Source of the DNA: Streptomyces coacervatus
GTDB lineage: Bacteria; Actinomycetota; Actinomycetes; Streptomycetales; Streptomycetaceae
Length of the DNA stretch: 38,694 nucleotides
Reading direction: 5' to 3'
NCBI RefSeq assembly: GCF_029223485.1
Contig: NZ_JARHTP010000039.1
Span: 1 to 38,694 of the forward strand
Shown here: positions 1 through 7,618 of the stretch, piece after piece
How positions within the stretch are numbered: position 1 is the first letter of the stretch
Layout: every line of letters starts with the position of its first letter
Made by a program: the position numbers and the translations under genes
Notes under the pieces: model-generated
The model's database searches: none
The model's input: the letters and a program-made list of their open reading frames with translations, nothing else
What the model was told of the DNA's origin: nothing

Positions 1-1
1 G

Positions 2-127
2 GGCAAGAGGGCCTCTCTGGTCGCCGGTGCAGATGTCGCAATCCACACCAGGCCAGAAGGCCCTCACTCAATTCAAGATCCCTCAGCCGAGACCTGTGTC
101 ACCAACCTCCGTGGACAGAACACCTAG
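2..127 (+). mobile_element. Possible 3' tail of an IS481-type transposase (partial)
   Basis: A frame open from the window edge ends at a TAG at 125-127. Its last residues read V-T-N-L-R-G-Q-N-T-stop. The clear IS481-type transposase tail at the other end of the window ends V-P-N-L-S-G-Q-Y-T-stop, so the two tails share the pattern V-x-N-L-x-G-Q-x-T. Upstream of these residues the match is not obvious. The glycoside hydrolase fragment begins immediately after or within this tail. The remnant explains why that gene has no 5' end, but only a short stretch is visible, so the call is tentative. Confidence 0.35.
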
Positions 128-2013
128 TCGTCTGGCGCGAGGGCACACCCGAGACCGTGCCCGCAGCAGCACCGCCCTATCCGGCCCGGACGATCGACAT
201 CTCGACCGGCTGGGAGGGCCGCCTGGTCCCCACCCTGGACAACACCTGGGGCGACCTCGCGCTGCCCGCCGGCTCGTCCGTCGACGAGCCGCAGATCTGG
301 ACCATGCGGTGGACCGAGACCGACGCCCCCGAAGCACACTGGGAGCAGACTCGGGCGACGTACGGCAACCGGGTGCGCGTCCTGCCCCCGGTGCCCGCGG
401 CGAAGGCCCCCGGCCCGCTGGACCGTGCGTCCGCCGCACGCGTCCTGGCCGGAGAGCTGCCGCTCGTCGCGCCGGACGAGGACTGGGCCGTCTCGCTGTA
501 CTCGTCGAGCCGCGGGATCCCGGACCCGGACGGATTGCTGGGCAACAAGGGGCTTGTGACAGAGGAGTTCGTACGGGTCCCGGTCCCCGGCAGCGGAAGC
601 GTCGCCCGGGTCCGGGCGATCGTCGAGACCGACCACCGCGGAACTGCCGATCTGCACGTGGGTGCGGCGGCTGCCAAGCGTGTGTGGTGGAACGGCGAGC
701 AGGTGCCCACGGGCAGCGGCTATCTGGTGACCACCCGGGTGGAGGTGGCACAGCCGCACAACATCCTGGAATACGAACTGTCAGAAGCCCAGGACCGGCC
801 GTCCCAGATCTCGGCCAAAGCCCATGCCCCGCTGGGCAGTTACTTCTGTCTGTCCCGTCCGGACGGGTTCGCGCAGCGCCCGCAGTTCATGTGTCTGCCC
901 GAGGGCGTGTGCCCGGACGGCAGCGTCACCTACCGGGGGCGACTGCGTCTTCCCTGCGACGACGCGCGGGCAGTGCTCGTCGTGGGCGCCGCGGCAGGAG
1001 TCACCGTGCTCCTCGACGGCGCGATCGTGGCGCGGCAGGAGAAGGTCGAGTACTACGAGTCCGACTGGGGCGCCGTACCGATGTTCTTCCGCCACGAACT
1101 GGCCCTCGGGGCAGGCGATCACGTTCTTGAGGTCGTGGCCGACAGCGTCCTCGCGCGGGACGTGGTGTTCGTCGACTTGGTGGCCTGCGCAGGGTCGGAC
1201 GCGACCGCGCTGGTCAGCGGCGCGGGCTGGGAGGCCGAGACGGGGGAGTGGCATGGCCGTACGGCTGAATCCGCAGGCAGGCGGGGGGAGTTGCAGCACT
1301 GCCACGCCGCCGTACGACCGCACCCGTTGCCGGACGCCGAGTGGCTCACCGGCGCACCGGTGCTGGGCGTCGCGGTCCTGCCCGTGCGATCCACCGACGA
1401 CGTCCGCGAGCGAGCCCAGCGCTTCCGCTTCACCGTGCCGCCGGGCACCGTGTCGCTCGACCTGCCGCTGGAGCTCCCCGCGCGGGTGAGAATCGCGGAC
1501 GCTGCTGAACAGCCCCTCGACCGGCGGAACCTGACGCTGCCTCAACCCCTCGGGGAACCCACGGAGATCGAGATCGTCACCGCCCCCACGGCGGTGCTGC
1601 GCGGCGGCTCCGCCTGGCGCGGGCCGGTGCGCGTCGGCACCGTGCCGGCGCCGCTGCCGCTGGGGGACTGGCGGTCGCTGGGGCTGGGCGGCTGGAGCGG
1701 AGGCGTGACCTACGCACGTGACCTGGAGGTGCCGCCCGGTCCCGACCCGGTGCTGGACCTGGGCCGGGTGCGCGGCAGCGTCGCGGTCCACGTCGACGGG
1801 GAGCGGATCGGCGAGGCGTTCTGCGCGCCGTACCGTTTCGGGCTGCCCGGCGCCGCGGGGCGCACCGTACGGATCGAGGTGACCGTCCACAACACCCTGG
1901 CCCCGTATCTCGCCGAAGCCACCCCGACCGCCTGGGCCTTCCCCTCTCAGCTCTCGTCGGGGCTGCTGGGGCCGGTGACGCTCCGGTTGCCGGACTCAGA
2001 CGCCGGCGAGTGA
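127..2013 (+). CDS. 5'-truncated glycoside hydrolase, GH106-like C-terminal part
   Basis: The frame is open from the window edge, with no start codon that has a good ribosome site; the first in-frame ATG-like codon is near 157. About 620 residues remain. The start of the recognisable part has a T-L-D-N-T-W-G-D motif near residue 30-40. A later G-N-K-G-L-V-x-E-E-F motif follows, and there are at least two beta-sandwich regions, the last (roughly residues 500-610) resembling a galactose-binding jelly roll. These features remind me of large secreted or cytosolic GH106-type alpha-L-rhamnosidases, which are usually over 1000 residues, so the catalytic N-terminal half is probably missing. The family assignment is uncertain. 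The 3' end overlaps the convergent LacI-type regulator by 18 bases, and that regulator may have controlled it. Likely a pseudogene. Confidence 0.55.
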   Translation, partial: VVWREGTPETVPAAAPPYPARTIDISTGWEGRLVPTLDNTWGDLALPAGSSVDEPQIWTMRWTETDAPEAHWEQTRATYGNRVRVLPPVPAAKAPGPLDRASAARVLAGELPLVAPDEDWAVSLYSSSRGIPDPDGLLGNKGLVTEEFVRVPVPGSGSVARVRAIVETDHRGTADLHVGAAAAKRVWWNGEQVPTGSGYLVTTRVEVAQPHNILEYELSEAQDRPSQISAKAHAPLGSYFCLSRPDGFAQRPQFMCLPEGVCPDGSVTYRGRLRLPCDDARAVLVVGAAAGVTVLLDGAIVARQEKVEYYESDWGAVPMFFRHELALGAGDHVLEVVADSVLARDVVFVDLVACAGSDATALVSGAGWEAETGEWHGRTAESAGRRGELQHCHAAVRPHPLPDAEWLTGAPVLGVAVLPVRSTDDVRERAQRFRFTVPPGTVSLDLPLELPARVRIADAAEQPLDRRNLTLPQPLGEPTEIEIVTAPTAVLRGGSAWRGPVRVGTVPAPLPLGDWRSLGLGGWSGGVTYARDLEVPPGPDPVLDLGRVRGSVAVHVDGERIGEAFCAPYRFGLPGAAGRTVRIEVTVHNTLAPYLAEATPTAWAFPSQLSSGLLGPVTLRLPDSDAGE

Positions 2014-3015
2014 CCGAGTGGAGTCCCGCAGCACCAGCCCGGGCGCGAACACCCTTGCCTCATGGGCGTGTTCGGCGCGGGCCTCCACCTCGTCGAGCAG
2101 CATCTCCACGGCCGCCCGGCCCAGATCCTCGACCGGCTGGCGGACCGTCGTCAGGGTCGTCCCCACGAAGCTTGCGATGTCGAGGTCGCCGTAGCCGACG
2201 ACCTGCACGTCCTCGGGAACCTTCACGCCCCGCTCGGCCAGGCCGCGGCACAGCCCGGCGGCGAGGAAGTCGTTGGTGCAGAAGGCCCCGTCGGGCAGGT
2301 CGTCGAGCCGACGGGCGATCTCCATGCCGTACGCCACCGTCATCTCCTCGGCGACCACCTGGCCCAGCCGCGCCTCACGCCGGGTGCGCACGGCCTGGCG
2401 GGCGCCCTGGTAGCGGTCGGCGCACTGCCGTATCGACCGCTCCCCGTTCACCACGAGGATGTCGCGCGCCCCGCAGTCCAGCAGGTGCTGCACGGCGATA
2501 CGGCCGCCGGCGATGTCGTCGACGGAGACGGAGCAGCCGTCCTGGGCCGGCATCGCACGGTCCGCCAGGACCAGCGGGATGCCGCGTTCGCGCAGCCGGT
2601 TGAGCCGGGTGGGGTCGGCGCTGAGCGGGACGACCACGGCGCCGACGGCGCGCTGTTCGACGAGCATGGTGAAGTAGCCCTGCTCGCGCTCGGGTTCGTC
2701 CCCGCTGTCGCAGAGCACAAGGGAATAACCGTGGTCGTACGCCGCGCCGGCGGCGCCCCGGGCGATGCGCGCGTAGAAGGAGTTGGTCACGTCCGGCAGC
2801 ACCAGTCCGATCGAGGACGAGTGGCCCGTCCGCAGCCCGGCGGCTCCCGGATGGGGGACGTAGTCGAGCGCCGCGACGGCGTCACGGACCCGCTCGGCGG
2901 TGCGGGCGTTGACGCGCTCGGGACGGTTGAGCACGTTCGACACCGTCGACACCGAGACCCCGGCGGCGGCAGCGACGTCCTGGATGCGGGCGGGGCGAAC
3001 CGGAATGGCGTCCAC
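1996..3015 (-). CDS. LacI-family transcriptional regulator
   Basis: This is a sugar-responsive repressor of about 340 residues. The N-terminus holds the LacI helix-turn-helix, with I-Q-D-V-A-A-A-A-G-V-S-V-S-T-V-S-N-V-L-N in the usual place. A periplasmic-binding-protein-like effector domain follows, with I-G-L-V-L-P-D-V-T-N-S-F and the late V-x-V-V-G-Y-G-D-L-D motif. An ATG at 3129 would also be in frame, but it would place the AAAACGTTTT palindrome (3091-3100) inside the coding region. I therefore prefer the GTG at 3013-3015, which directly precedes the conserved helix-turn-helix. The gene converges on the truncated glycoside hydrolase with an 18-base overlap, so its target was probably that carbohydrate locus plus itself. 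Confidence 0.88.
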   Translation of the reverse strand: MDAIPVRPARIQDVAAAAGVSVSTVSNVLNRPERVNARTAERVRDAVAALDYVPHPGAAGLRTGHSSSIGLVLPDVTNSFYARIARGAAGAAYDHGYSLVLCDSGDEPEREQGYFTMLVEQRAVGAVVVPLSADPTRLNRLRERGIPLVLADRAMPAQDGCSVSVDDIAGGRIAVQHLLDCGARDILVVNGERSIRQCADRYQGARQAVRTRREARLGQVVAEEMTVAYGMEIARRLDDLPDGAFCTNDFLAAGLCRGLAERGVKVPEDVQVVGYGDLDIASFVGTTLTTVRQPVEDLGRAAVEMLLDEVEARAEHAHEARVFAPGLVLRDSTRSLAGV

Positions 3016-3090
3016 CCCCTCGCTGTGACTGCCGTGCGGCCAGGCACGACAAGGTCCTGACAGGCGACGCAAGTGTAACGCGGCGGGCTT

Positions 3091-3100
3091 AAAACGTTTT
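3091..3100. promoter_or_regulatory. LacI-type operator AAAACGTTTT
   Basis: A perfect 10-base palindrome with a central CpG lies about 75 bases upstream of the preferred GTG start of the LacI-family gene. Central-CG palindromes of this type are typical LacI-family operators. It sits in an unusually AT-rich spot for this genome, which supports an autoregulatory operator. Confidence 0.65.
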
Positions 3101-3159
3101 CCGGTATGCGCGGATCTCATGTACCTCAAAGAGAGCGGGCGTCCGGCCCCCGGCTGCGG

Positions 3160-4134
3160 TCAGCGGTTCGGATCATAGGTGAGCTGCTTGATCTGGCGCA
3201 GGACGAGGGACGTCTCGACCGCTTGGATGCCGTCGAGGACACCGATCTTCTCGCTCAGATAGGTGTACAGCTGCTCGGGGCTTCGGAAGCGGGCGGCGAC
3301 GACGATGTTGGCCTGGCCGGTGGTGGCGGAGGCGAAGTGCACCTCCGGGTGTGCGGCCAGGCTGCGGCCGACATCGGCGAGCGCGCGGGGCAGCACGGTG
3401 AGCCACAGCATGGCGCTGACGTCCTGGCCGAGGGGCTCGTGGTCGTACTGCACGTCGAAGTACAGGACGCCGCCGGAGCGCAGGGCTTCGAGTCGCCGTT
3501 TGACCGCGGACTCCGTCTGACCGGTGGCCTTCTGCAGCTCGGTGAGGGTCGCCCGGCCGTCATGGCGGAGCACCGCGAGGAGCGCCTCGTCCCCCGCGTC
3601 CAGGGTGACGGGTCCGTCGAGAGGTTCCGGAGCCGGCGGACGCAGTGCGGACTCCTGGTCGGGAGTGAGCGCATTCGACTTGGTGAGCCAGCCGTGCGAG
3701 CCGCCGTAGAAGGGATGCAGGACGCAGTGGGCGGTCACCGTGAGGATCTGCCGGGTGCGTTGGAGCCGGTCGAAGAGCAACTCGTCCCGCTCCTTGCGGC
3801 TGCGGGGTTTCATGCCGCACATGACCTCTGTGCCGCCGGAGATCAGGGACACGTAGAGCGTGTCGGGGCGCTTGGCGAGTGCATCCGCGAGTTGTTCCGC
3901 CACGTCCGGGACGCAGCGCAGCCGTACGATCCAGGTCTGCCGGCCGAGCCGGTTCTCGTCCGTCATGCCGAGTACGCGCACATGGGCGGTGTTGTGCAGC
4001 CGGCGGTAGCGCCGGGCCACCGTCTGGTCGGAGACTCCGAGGACGGCGGCGATACGGCTGAACGGCGCGCGGCCGTCGAGCTGCAGCGCCTGCAGCACCT
4101 GCAGATCGAGGGGATCGAGTGCGGGGGAGTCCAC
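3160..4134 (-). CDS. Lrp/AsnC-family transcriptional regulator with two AsnC-type halves
   Basis: The protein has 324 residues, about twice the size of a classic Lrp. It is built from two winged helix-turn-helix/RAM-like halves. The first half opens with L-D-P-L-D-L-Q-V-L-Q-A-L-Q-L-D-G-R-A-P-F and a helix-turn-helix. The second begins near residue 178 with D-A-G-D-E-A-L-L-A-V-L-R-H-D-G-R-A and its own helix-turn-helix. The C-terminus has the RAM-type segment G-V-L-D-G-I-Q-A-V-E-T. Such double-AsnC proteins are common in actinomycetes. Start is a GTG at 4132-4134, seven bases after the stop of the MarR gene, so the two are probably one transcript. The effector, often an amino acid in this family, cannot be read from the sequence. 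Confidence 0.88.
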   Translation of the reverse strand: MDSPALDPLDLQVLQALQLDGRAPFSRIAAVLGVSDQTVARRYRRLHNTAHVRVLGMTDENRLGRQTWIVRLRCVPDVAEQLADALAKRPDTLYVSLISGGTEVMCGMKPRSRKERDELLFDRLQRTRQILTVTAHCVLHPFYGGSHGWLTKSNALTPDQESALRPPAPEPLDGPVTLDAGDEALLAVLRHDGRATLTELQKATGQTESAVKRRLEALRSGGVLYFDVQYDHEPLGQDVSAMLWLTVLPRALADVGRSLAAHPEVHFASATTGQANIVVAARFRSPEQLYTYLSEKIGVLDGIQAVETSLVLRQIKQLTYDPNR

Positions 4135-4141
4135 CCGTCCC

Positions 4142-4597
4142 TCACGCCTCCCGGACCACGTCGGCCACCTGATCGAGCAGCGCCGTCAGCTGGGCGGCCT
4201 GCTCGGGCCCCAGCTCCTCGGCGATCCGCTCCTCGATGTCCACGATCACGGCATCGGCCAGGCCCAGGGCCTCGCGGCCGGCATCGGTGAGATGGAGCTC
4301 CTGAATGTGGCGGTGGCGCGGATGCGCCCGGCGCTCCAGCAGGCCCCGCTCCTCCAGGCGGGCCACCTGGGAGGCCACGGCCTGCGGCGTGACGTTCAGA
4401 CGGCGGGCCAGCTCCGCGCCCGTCAGGCCGGGATCGGTATGGACGGAGATCAGCAGGGAGTACTGCGCCGCCGCCATGCCCAGCGGTCGCAGCCGCTGCT
4501 CCTTCCGCGCCTGCACGGCCCACTCCGCCCGCCGCAGCGCCCAGGTCACCCGCGACAGGGCATCGGCTGCGACCGGCCCCTCGTCATCGTTTCTCAC
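4142..4597 (-). CDS. MarR-family transcriptional regulator
   Basis: This is a winged helix-turn-helix regulator of about 150 residues, the normal MarR length. The DNA-binding region reads L-T-G-A-E-L-A-R-R-L-N-V-T-P-Q-A-V-A-S-Q-V-A-R-L-E-E-R-G-L, split here by the wing R-R-A-H-P-R-H-R-H, followed by L-T-D-A-G-R-E-A-L. I chose the GTG at 4595-4597. An upstream in-frame ATG at 4660 would add residues resembling no MarR protein and would run through the palindromic intergenic region. The gene diverges from the short-chain dehydrogenase at 4690 and precedes the AsnC gene by seven bases. It probably represses the dehydrogenase and itself. Confidence 0.85.
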   Translation of the reverse strand: MRNDDEGPVAADALSRVTWALRRAEWAVQARKEQRLRPLGMAAAQYSLLISVHTDPGLTGAELARRLNVTPQAVASQVARLEERGLLERRAHPRHRHIQELHLTDAGREALGLADAVIVDIEERIAEELGPEQAAQLTALLDQVADVVREA

Positions 4598-4644
4598 GCG
4601 GCGAGAGTACGACACCTGGACAATCATCAACCACCTGGTGAGTA

Positions 4645-4657
4645 TCAAGCACCTTGA
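4645..4657. promoter_or_regulatory. Palindrome between MarR and SDR genes, probable MarR operator
   Basis: TCAAG-CAC-CTTGA is a perfect 5-base inverted repeat around three bases. A related copy, ATCAACCACCTGGTGA, lies just upstream (4626-4641), so A-T-C-A-A-(C/G)-C-A-C-C-T occurs twice about 17 bases apart. GACAATCA also occurs twice, at 4618 and 4663. The right arm overlaps a TTGACA (4654-4659) that could be a -35 box for the dehydrogenase, an arrangement suited to repression. Confidence 0.55.
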
Positions 4658-4689
4658 CACTAGACAATCACGTGAACAACCATGGGGTC

Positions 4690-5484
4690 ATGTCTCGCAC
4701 TCTTGCTCTCATCACCGGTGCCTCGTCCGGCATCGGGGCCGCATACGCCCGCCTCCTCGCGGACGACCACGACCTCGTGCTGGTGGCCCGGCGGGTCGAC
4801 CGCCTCTCGGACCTCGCGGACGAACTCCGCACGGCCGGCGCCGCCGTGGAGGTCCTGTCCGCGGATCTAGGGACGCCCGAAGGCCTCGGCGCGGTGACCA
4901 AGCGCCTGGCCGCCGGCGATGTCCGCCTGCTCATCAGCAATGCCGGAGTCGGCGGCTACGCCCCGCTCGCCGACGTCGACCCGGACGAGATCAACCGTCT
5001 GCTCGGCCTCAACGCCGTCGCGCCCGTCCAGCTCGCCCGCGCCGCCCTCCCCGGCATGCTGGCCGCCGGCCACGGCACCGTCGTCACGGTCGCCTCACTG
5101 CTCGCCTTCAGCGCGGGACAGGACAATCCCCACCTGCCGTCCCGCACCCTGTACGCGGCCGCGAAGGCAGCCACGGTGGCCTTCACCCGGACCCTCGCCC
5201 ATGAACTCGCCGGCACCGGCGTCCGCGCCCAGGTGGTCTGCCCGGGCCTGGTGGCGACGGAGTTCAACGGCGGAGCCGCGCGCAACATCCCGTTCGCCAT
5301 GGCCCCCGAAGACGTGGCGCGGGCCGGGCTGGCCGGCCTGCGCCTGGGCGAGACGGTCTGCGTCCCCGGCCTAGAGGACCGCGCCGCCGCACTCGAAGCC
5401 CTCCTGGCCGCCGAAACCGCCCTCCTGGCAGGGGGCAATCGGCCGACTCCTGCTGCCCGTTACGGCCGGACCCAGTCCAACTGA
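4690..5484 (+). CDS. Short-chain dehydrogenase/reductase (SDR)
   Basis: This is a classical SDR of 264 residues that would use NAD(P)H to reduce or oxidise a carbonyl or alcohol. The cofactor motif T-G-A-S-S-G-I-G is near residue 8. An N-A-G-like motif appears as I-S-N-A-G, the catalytic serine lies in V-A-S-L-L, and Y-A-A-A-K carries the tyrosine and lysine. Start is the ATG at 4690, directly before L-A-L-I-T-G-A-S; a TTG at 4654 would add a tail containing the operator. The ribosome site is weak (ATGGGG). The gene diverges from a MarR regulator that probably controls it. The substrate is unknown. Confidence 0.88.
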   Translation: MSRTLALITGASSGIGAAYARLLADDHDLVLVARRVDRLSDLADELRTAGAAVEVLSADLGTPEGLGAVTKRLAAGDVRLLISNAGVGGYAPLADVDPDEINRLLGLNAVAPVQLARAALPGMLAAGHGTVVTVASLLAFSAGQDNPHLPSRTLYAAAKAATVAFTRTLAHELAGTGVRAQVVCPGLVATEFNGGAARNIPFAMAPEDVARAGLAGLRLGETVCVPGLEDRAAALEALLAAETALLAGGNRPTPAARYGRTQSN

Positions 5485-5701
5485 GGAGGGGCACCGGGCG
5501 GCGTCTTTCGAACGGCGGCGCCTTGGCCTTTCTCGCTCGGGCGGCCGCCGCCCAGTGCGACGTCCCGGGCTTCACCCTGCGTCGTACCGACGGGCACGTT
5601 CTGTGGGCGATAAACAGGTGCACCGTGCTGACTGTCCGGGATCCGCCTGAAGTGCGACGCTGGGACGAGACGCATCCGCCGAGGGGACTCGGGAGGGCAC
5701 C

Positions 5702-7177
5702 ATGGGACGTGACGTGCCGGCCCTGGTGTTCACGCGGGAGGACCGCCGCCGGTACCGGGACAAGATGCACACCTGCCTCGATGTGCTGGCGCAGATGCTC
5801 CGCGAGTCGGGCTTCGAGAGCGAGCGCCCCCAGGTCGGGCTGGAGATCGAGCTCAACCTGGTGGACGGCGACGGGCGGCCCGCCATGCGGAACACCGAAG
5901 TGCTCCAGGCGATCGCCGATCCCGCCTGGTCGAGCGAGCTGGGCCGCTTCAACCTGGAGATCAACATCCCGCCCCGGCAGCTGACGGCCGGCGGCCCCGG
6001 AGCCTGGGAGCAGGAGATCCGCGACGCCCTCAACCACGCCGAGGAACGCGCCGCGGCCGTGGGCGCGCACATGATCATGATCGGAATTCTGCCGACGCTG
6101 GAGGAGTCGGACGTGGGCGAGTCGGCGCTGTCCGGCGATCCGCGGTACAAGCTCCTCAACGAGCAGATCTTCGCGGCACGCGGCGAGGACCTGCGGATCC
6201 GGGTGGACGGTGTGGAGCGCCTGTCGATGTACGCCGACGCCATCACCCCCGAGGCCGCCTGCACCAGCACCCAGTTCCATCTGCAGGTCGCCCCGAAGGA
6301 GTTCGCCGACTACTGGAACGCGGCCCAGGCCGTCGCGGGCGTACAGACCGCCCTGGCGGCCAACTCGCCCTTCCTCTTCGGGAAGGAACTGTGGCGTGAG
6401 ACCCGCATCCCCCTCTTCGAACAGGCCACCGACACCCGCCCCCAGGAGATCAAGGCTCAGGGAGTCCGCCCCCGGGTGTGGTTCGGAGAGCGTTGGATCA
6501 CCAGCGTCTTCGACCTCTTCGAGGAGAACGTGCGTTACTTCCCGGCACTCCTGCCGCTGTGCGACGAAGAGGACCCGCAGGAGACGCTGGACAGCGGCGG
6601 CGTCCCGCAACTGGGCGAACTGACCCTCCACAACGGCACCATCTACCGCTGGAACCGCCCCGTCTACGCCGTCACCGACAGCGGACCGCATCTGCGCATC
6701 GAGAACAGGGTCCTGCCCGCCGGCCCCACCGTCGCCGACATCATCGCCAACGGCGCCTTCTACTACGGCCTCACCCGCGCCCTCGTCGACGAGGACCGCC
6801 CGGTGTGGACACGGATGTCCTTCTCGGTCGCCGAGGAGAACCTGCACACCGCGGCCCAGGACGGCATCGATGCTCGCCTGTACTGGCCCGGCGTGGGCGA
6901 AGTGCCCGTCACGGAACTGGTGTTGCGGCGCCTGCTGCCGCTGGCCCACCGGGGCCTCGAACTGGCCGGCCTGGACGCGGCCTGGCGCGAACCCCTGCTG
7001 GGCATCATCGAACAGCGCTGCGTCACCGCCCGCAACGGCGCCCTGTGGCAGGCGGACATGGTCCACCACCTGGAGAAGACCGGCGCCGACCGCGCGGAGG
7101 CACTGCGGCAGATGACCACGACGTACATGGACTACATGCACCTGAACGCGCCGGCGCATACGTGGCCGGTGGACTGA
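5702..7177 (+). CDS. Glutamate-cysteine ligase family protein (GCS2-like carboxylate-amine ligase)
   Basis: The protein has 491 residues. It shows the glutamine-synthetase-like core of ATP-dependent carboxylate-amine ligases. G-L-E-I-E-L-N-L-V lies near residue 45-53 and supplies metal-binding glutamates. N-L-E-I-N-I-P-P lies near residue 85, and S-T-Q-F-H-L-Q-V and R-I-E-N-R-V-L-P follow later. Family members join glutamate, or another acid, to an amine such as cysteine. Streptomycetes rely on mycothiol and ergothioneine rather than glutathione, so the in vivo product is unclear; it is not an obvious EgtA. Start is ATG at 5702, with GGGAGG about six bases before it. The gene stands alone, with about 217 bases of non-coding DNA upstream that contain only short GC-rich self-complementary stretches. 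Confidence 0.75.
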   Translation: MGRDVPALVFTREDRRRYRDKMHTCLDVLAQMLRESGFESERPQVGLEIELNLVDGDGRPAMRNTEVLQAIADPAWSSELGRFNLEINIPPRQLTAGGPGAWEQEIRDALNHAEERAAAVGAHMIMIGILPTLEESDVGESALSGDPRYKLLNEQIFAARGEDLRIRVDGVERLSMYADAITPEAACTSTQFHLQVAPKEFADYWNAAQAVAGVQTALAANSPFLFGKELWRETRIPLFEQATDTRPQEIKAQGVRPRVWFGERWITSVFDLFEENVRYFPALLPLCDEEDPQETLDSGGVPQLGELTLHNGTIYRWNRPVYAVTDSGPHLRIENRVLPAGPTVADIIANGAFYYGLTRALVDEDRPVWTRMSFSVAEENLHTAAQDGIDARLYWPGVGEVPVTELVLRRLLPLAHRGLELAGLDAAWREPLLGIIEQRCVTARNGALWQADMVHHLEKTGADRAEALRQMTTTYMDYMHLNAPAHTWPVD

Positions 7178-7190
7178 GCTTGCCGGCGGG

Positions 7191-7618
7191 TCAGTTCATG
7201 ACCGCGCGGGCCGCGTCGAGGAACGCCAGCCGGTTGTCCTCCAGGTAGTCCCGCACGCTCTCGCCGTCGGGCAGGCCTTCCCACACCGTCCGGTTGAGAT
7301 CGAGAAGGCGGAGCGTTCGGCCTCGGCCCCCAGCTCGATGAACCGCTCCAGCAGCGCCAGCCGTTCCGCGGTACCGGCGTGCGGCTGCGGGGTGGGGGCG
7401 GGCGCAGGCAGCAGGGCGGCATCGTCCTGCCGCAGCACCCCCTCGTGCGCAGCCGTACAGGGCGCGCATGCGCAACGCCACCAGCGACGCTGCGGTCGAC
7501 TCCCCTTCGGCCACGCGGCCCCCTTTAGAAGGAGCCGGTGGTTGATGGGGTAGCCGTGCAGCAGCAGGACGGGCGTGCCGGCGCCGAACTCGACATGGTG
7601 GAGCAGTTGTTCAGTCAT
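7191..7618 (-). pseudogene. Decayed chimera: alpha/beta-hydrolase N-terminus joined to an unrelated fragment
   Basis: Reading from 7618, the first 30 or so codons match an alpha/beta-hydrolase N-terminus (F-G-A-G-T-P-V-L-L-L-H-G-Y-P-I-N-H-R). The match stops near 7530. After that, protein-like sequence continues only by switching frames. One frame gives S-L-V-A-L-R-M-R-A-L-Y-G. A second gives E-R-L-A-L-L-E-R-F-I-E-L-G-A-E-A-E-R-S. The first frame resumes with L-N-R-T-V-W-E-G-L-P and ends in A-A-R-A-V-M-N and a stop at 7191. This needs at least two frameshifts plus a fusion point. I do not recognise the second fragment's family. The gene lies next to the broken FAD monooxygenase, so the whole stretch 7191-8754 appears to be decaying. 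Confidence 0.6.

Noticed and set aside
5485..5701. GC-rich self-complementary stretch GGGCGGC-C-GCCGCCC (near 5538-5552) as a terminator
   Set aside because: The loop would be too small for a proper hairpin and its placement after the SDR gene is not specific; left unassigned.
5264..7159. A long minus-strand open frame opposite the glutamate-cysteine ligase-like gene
   Set aside because: No recognisable motif, and the plus strand carries a conserved enzyme.
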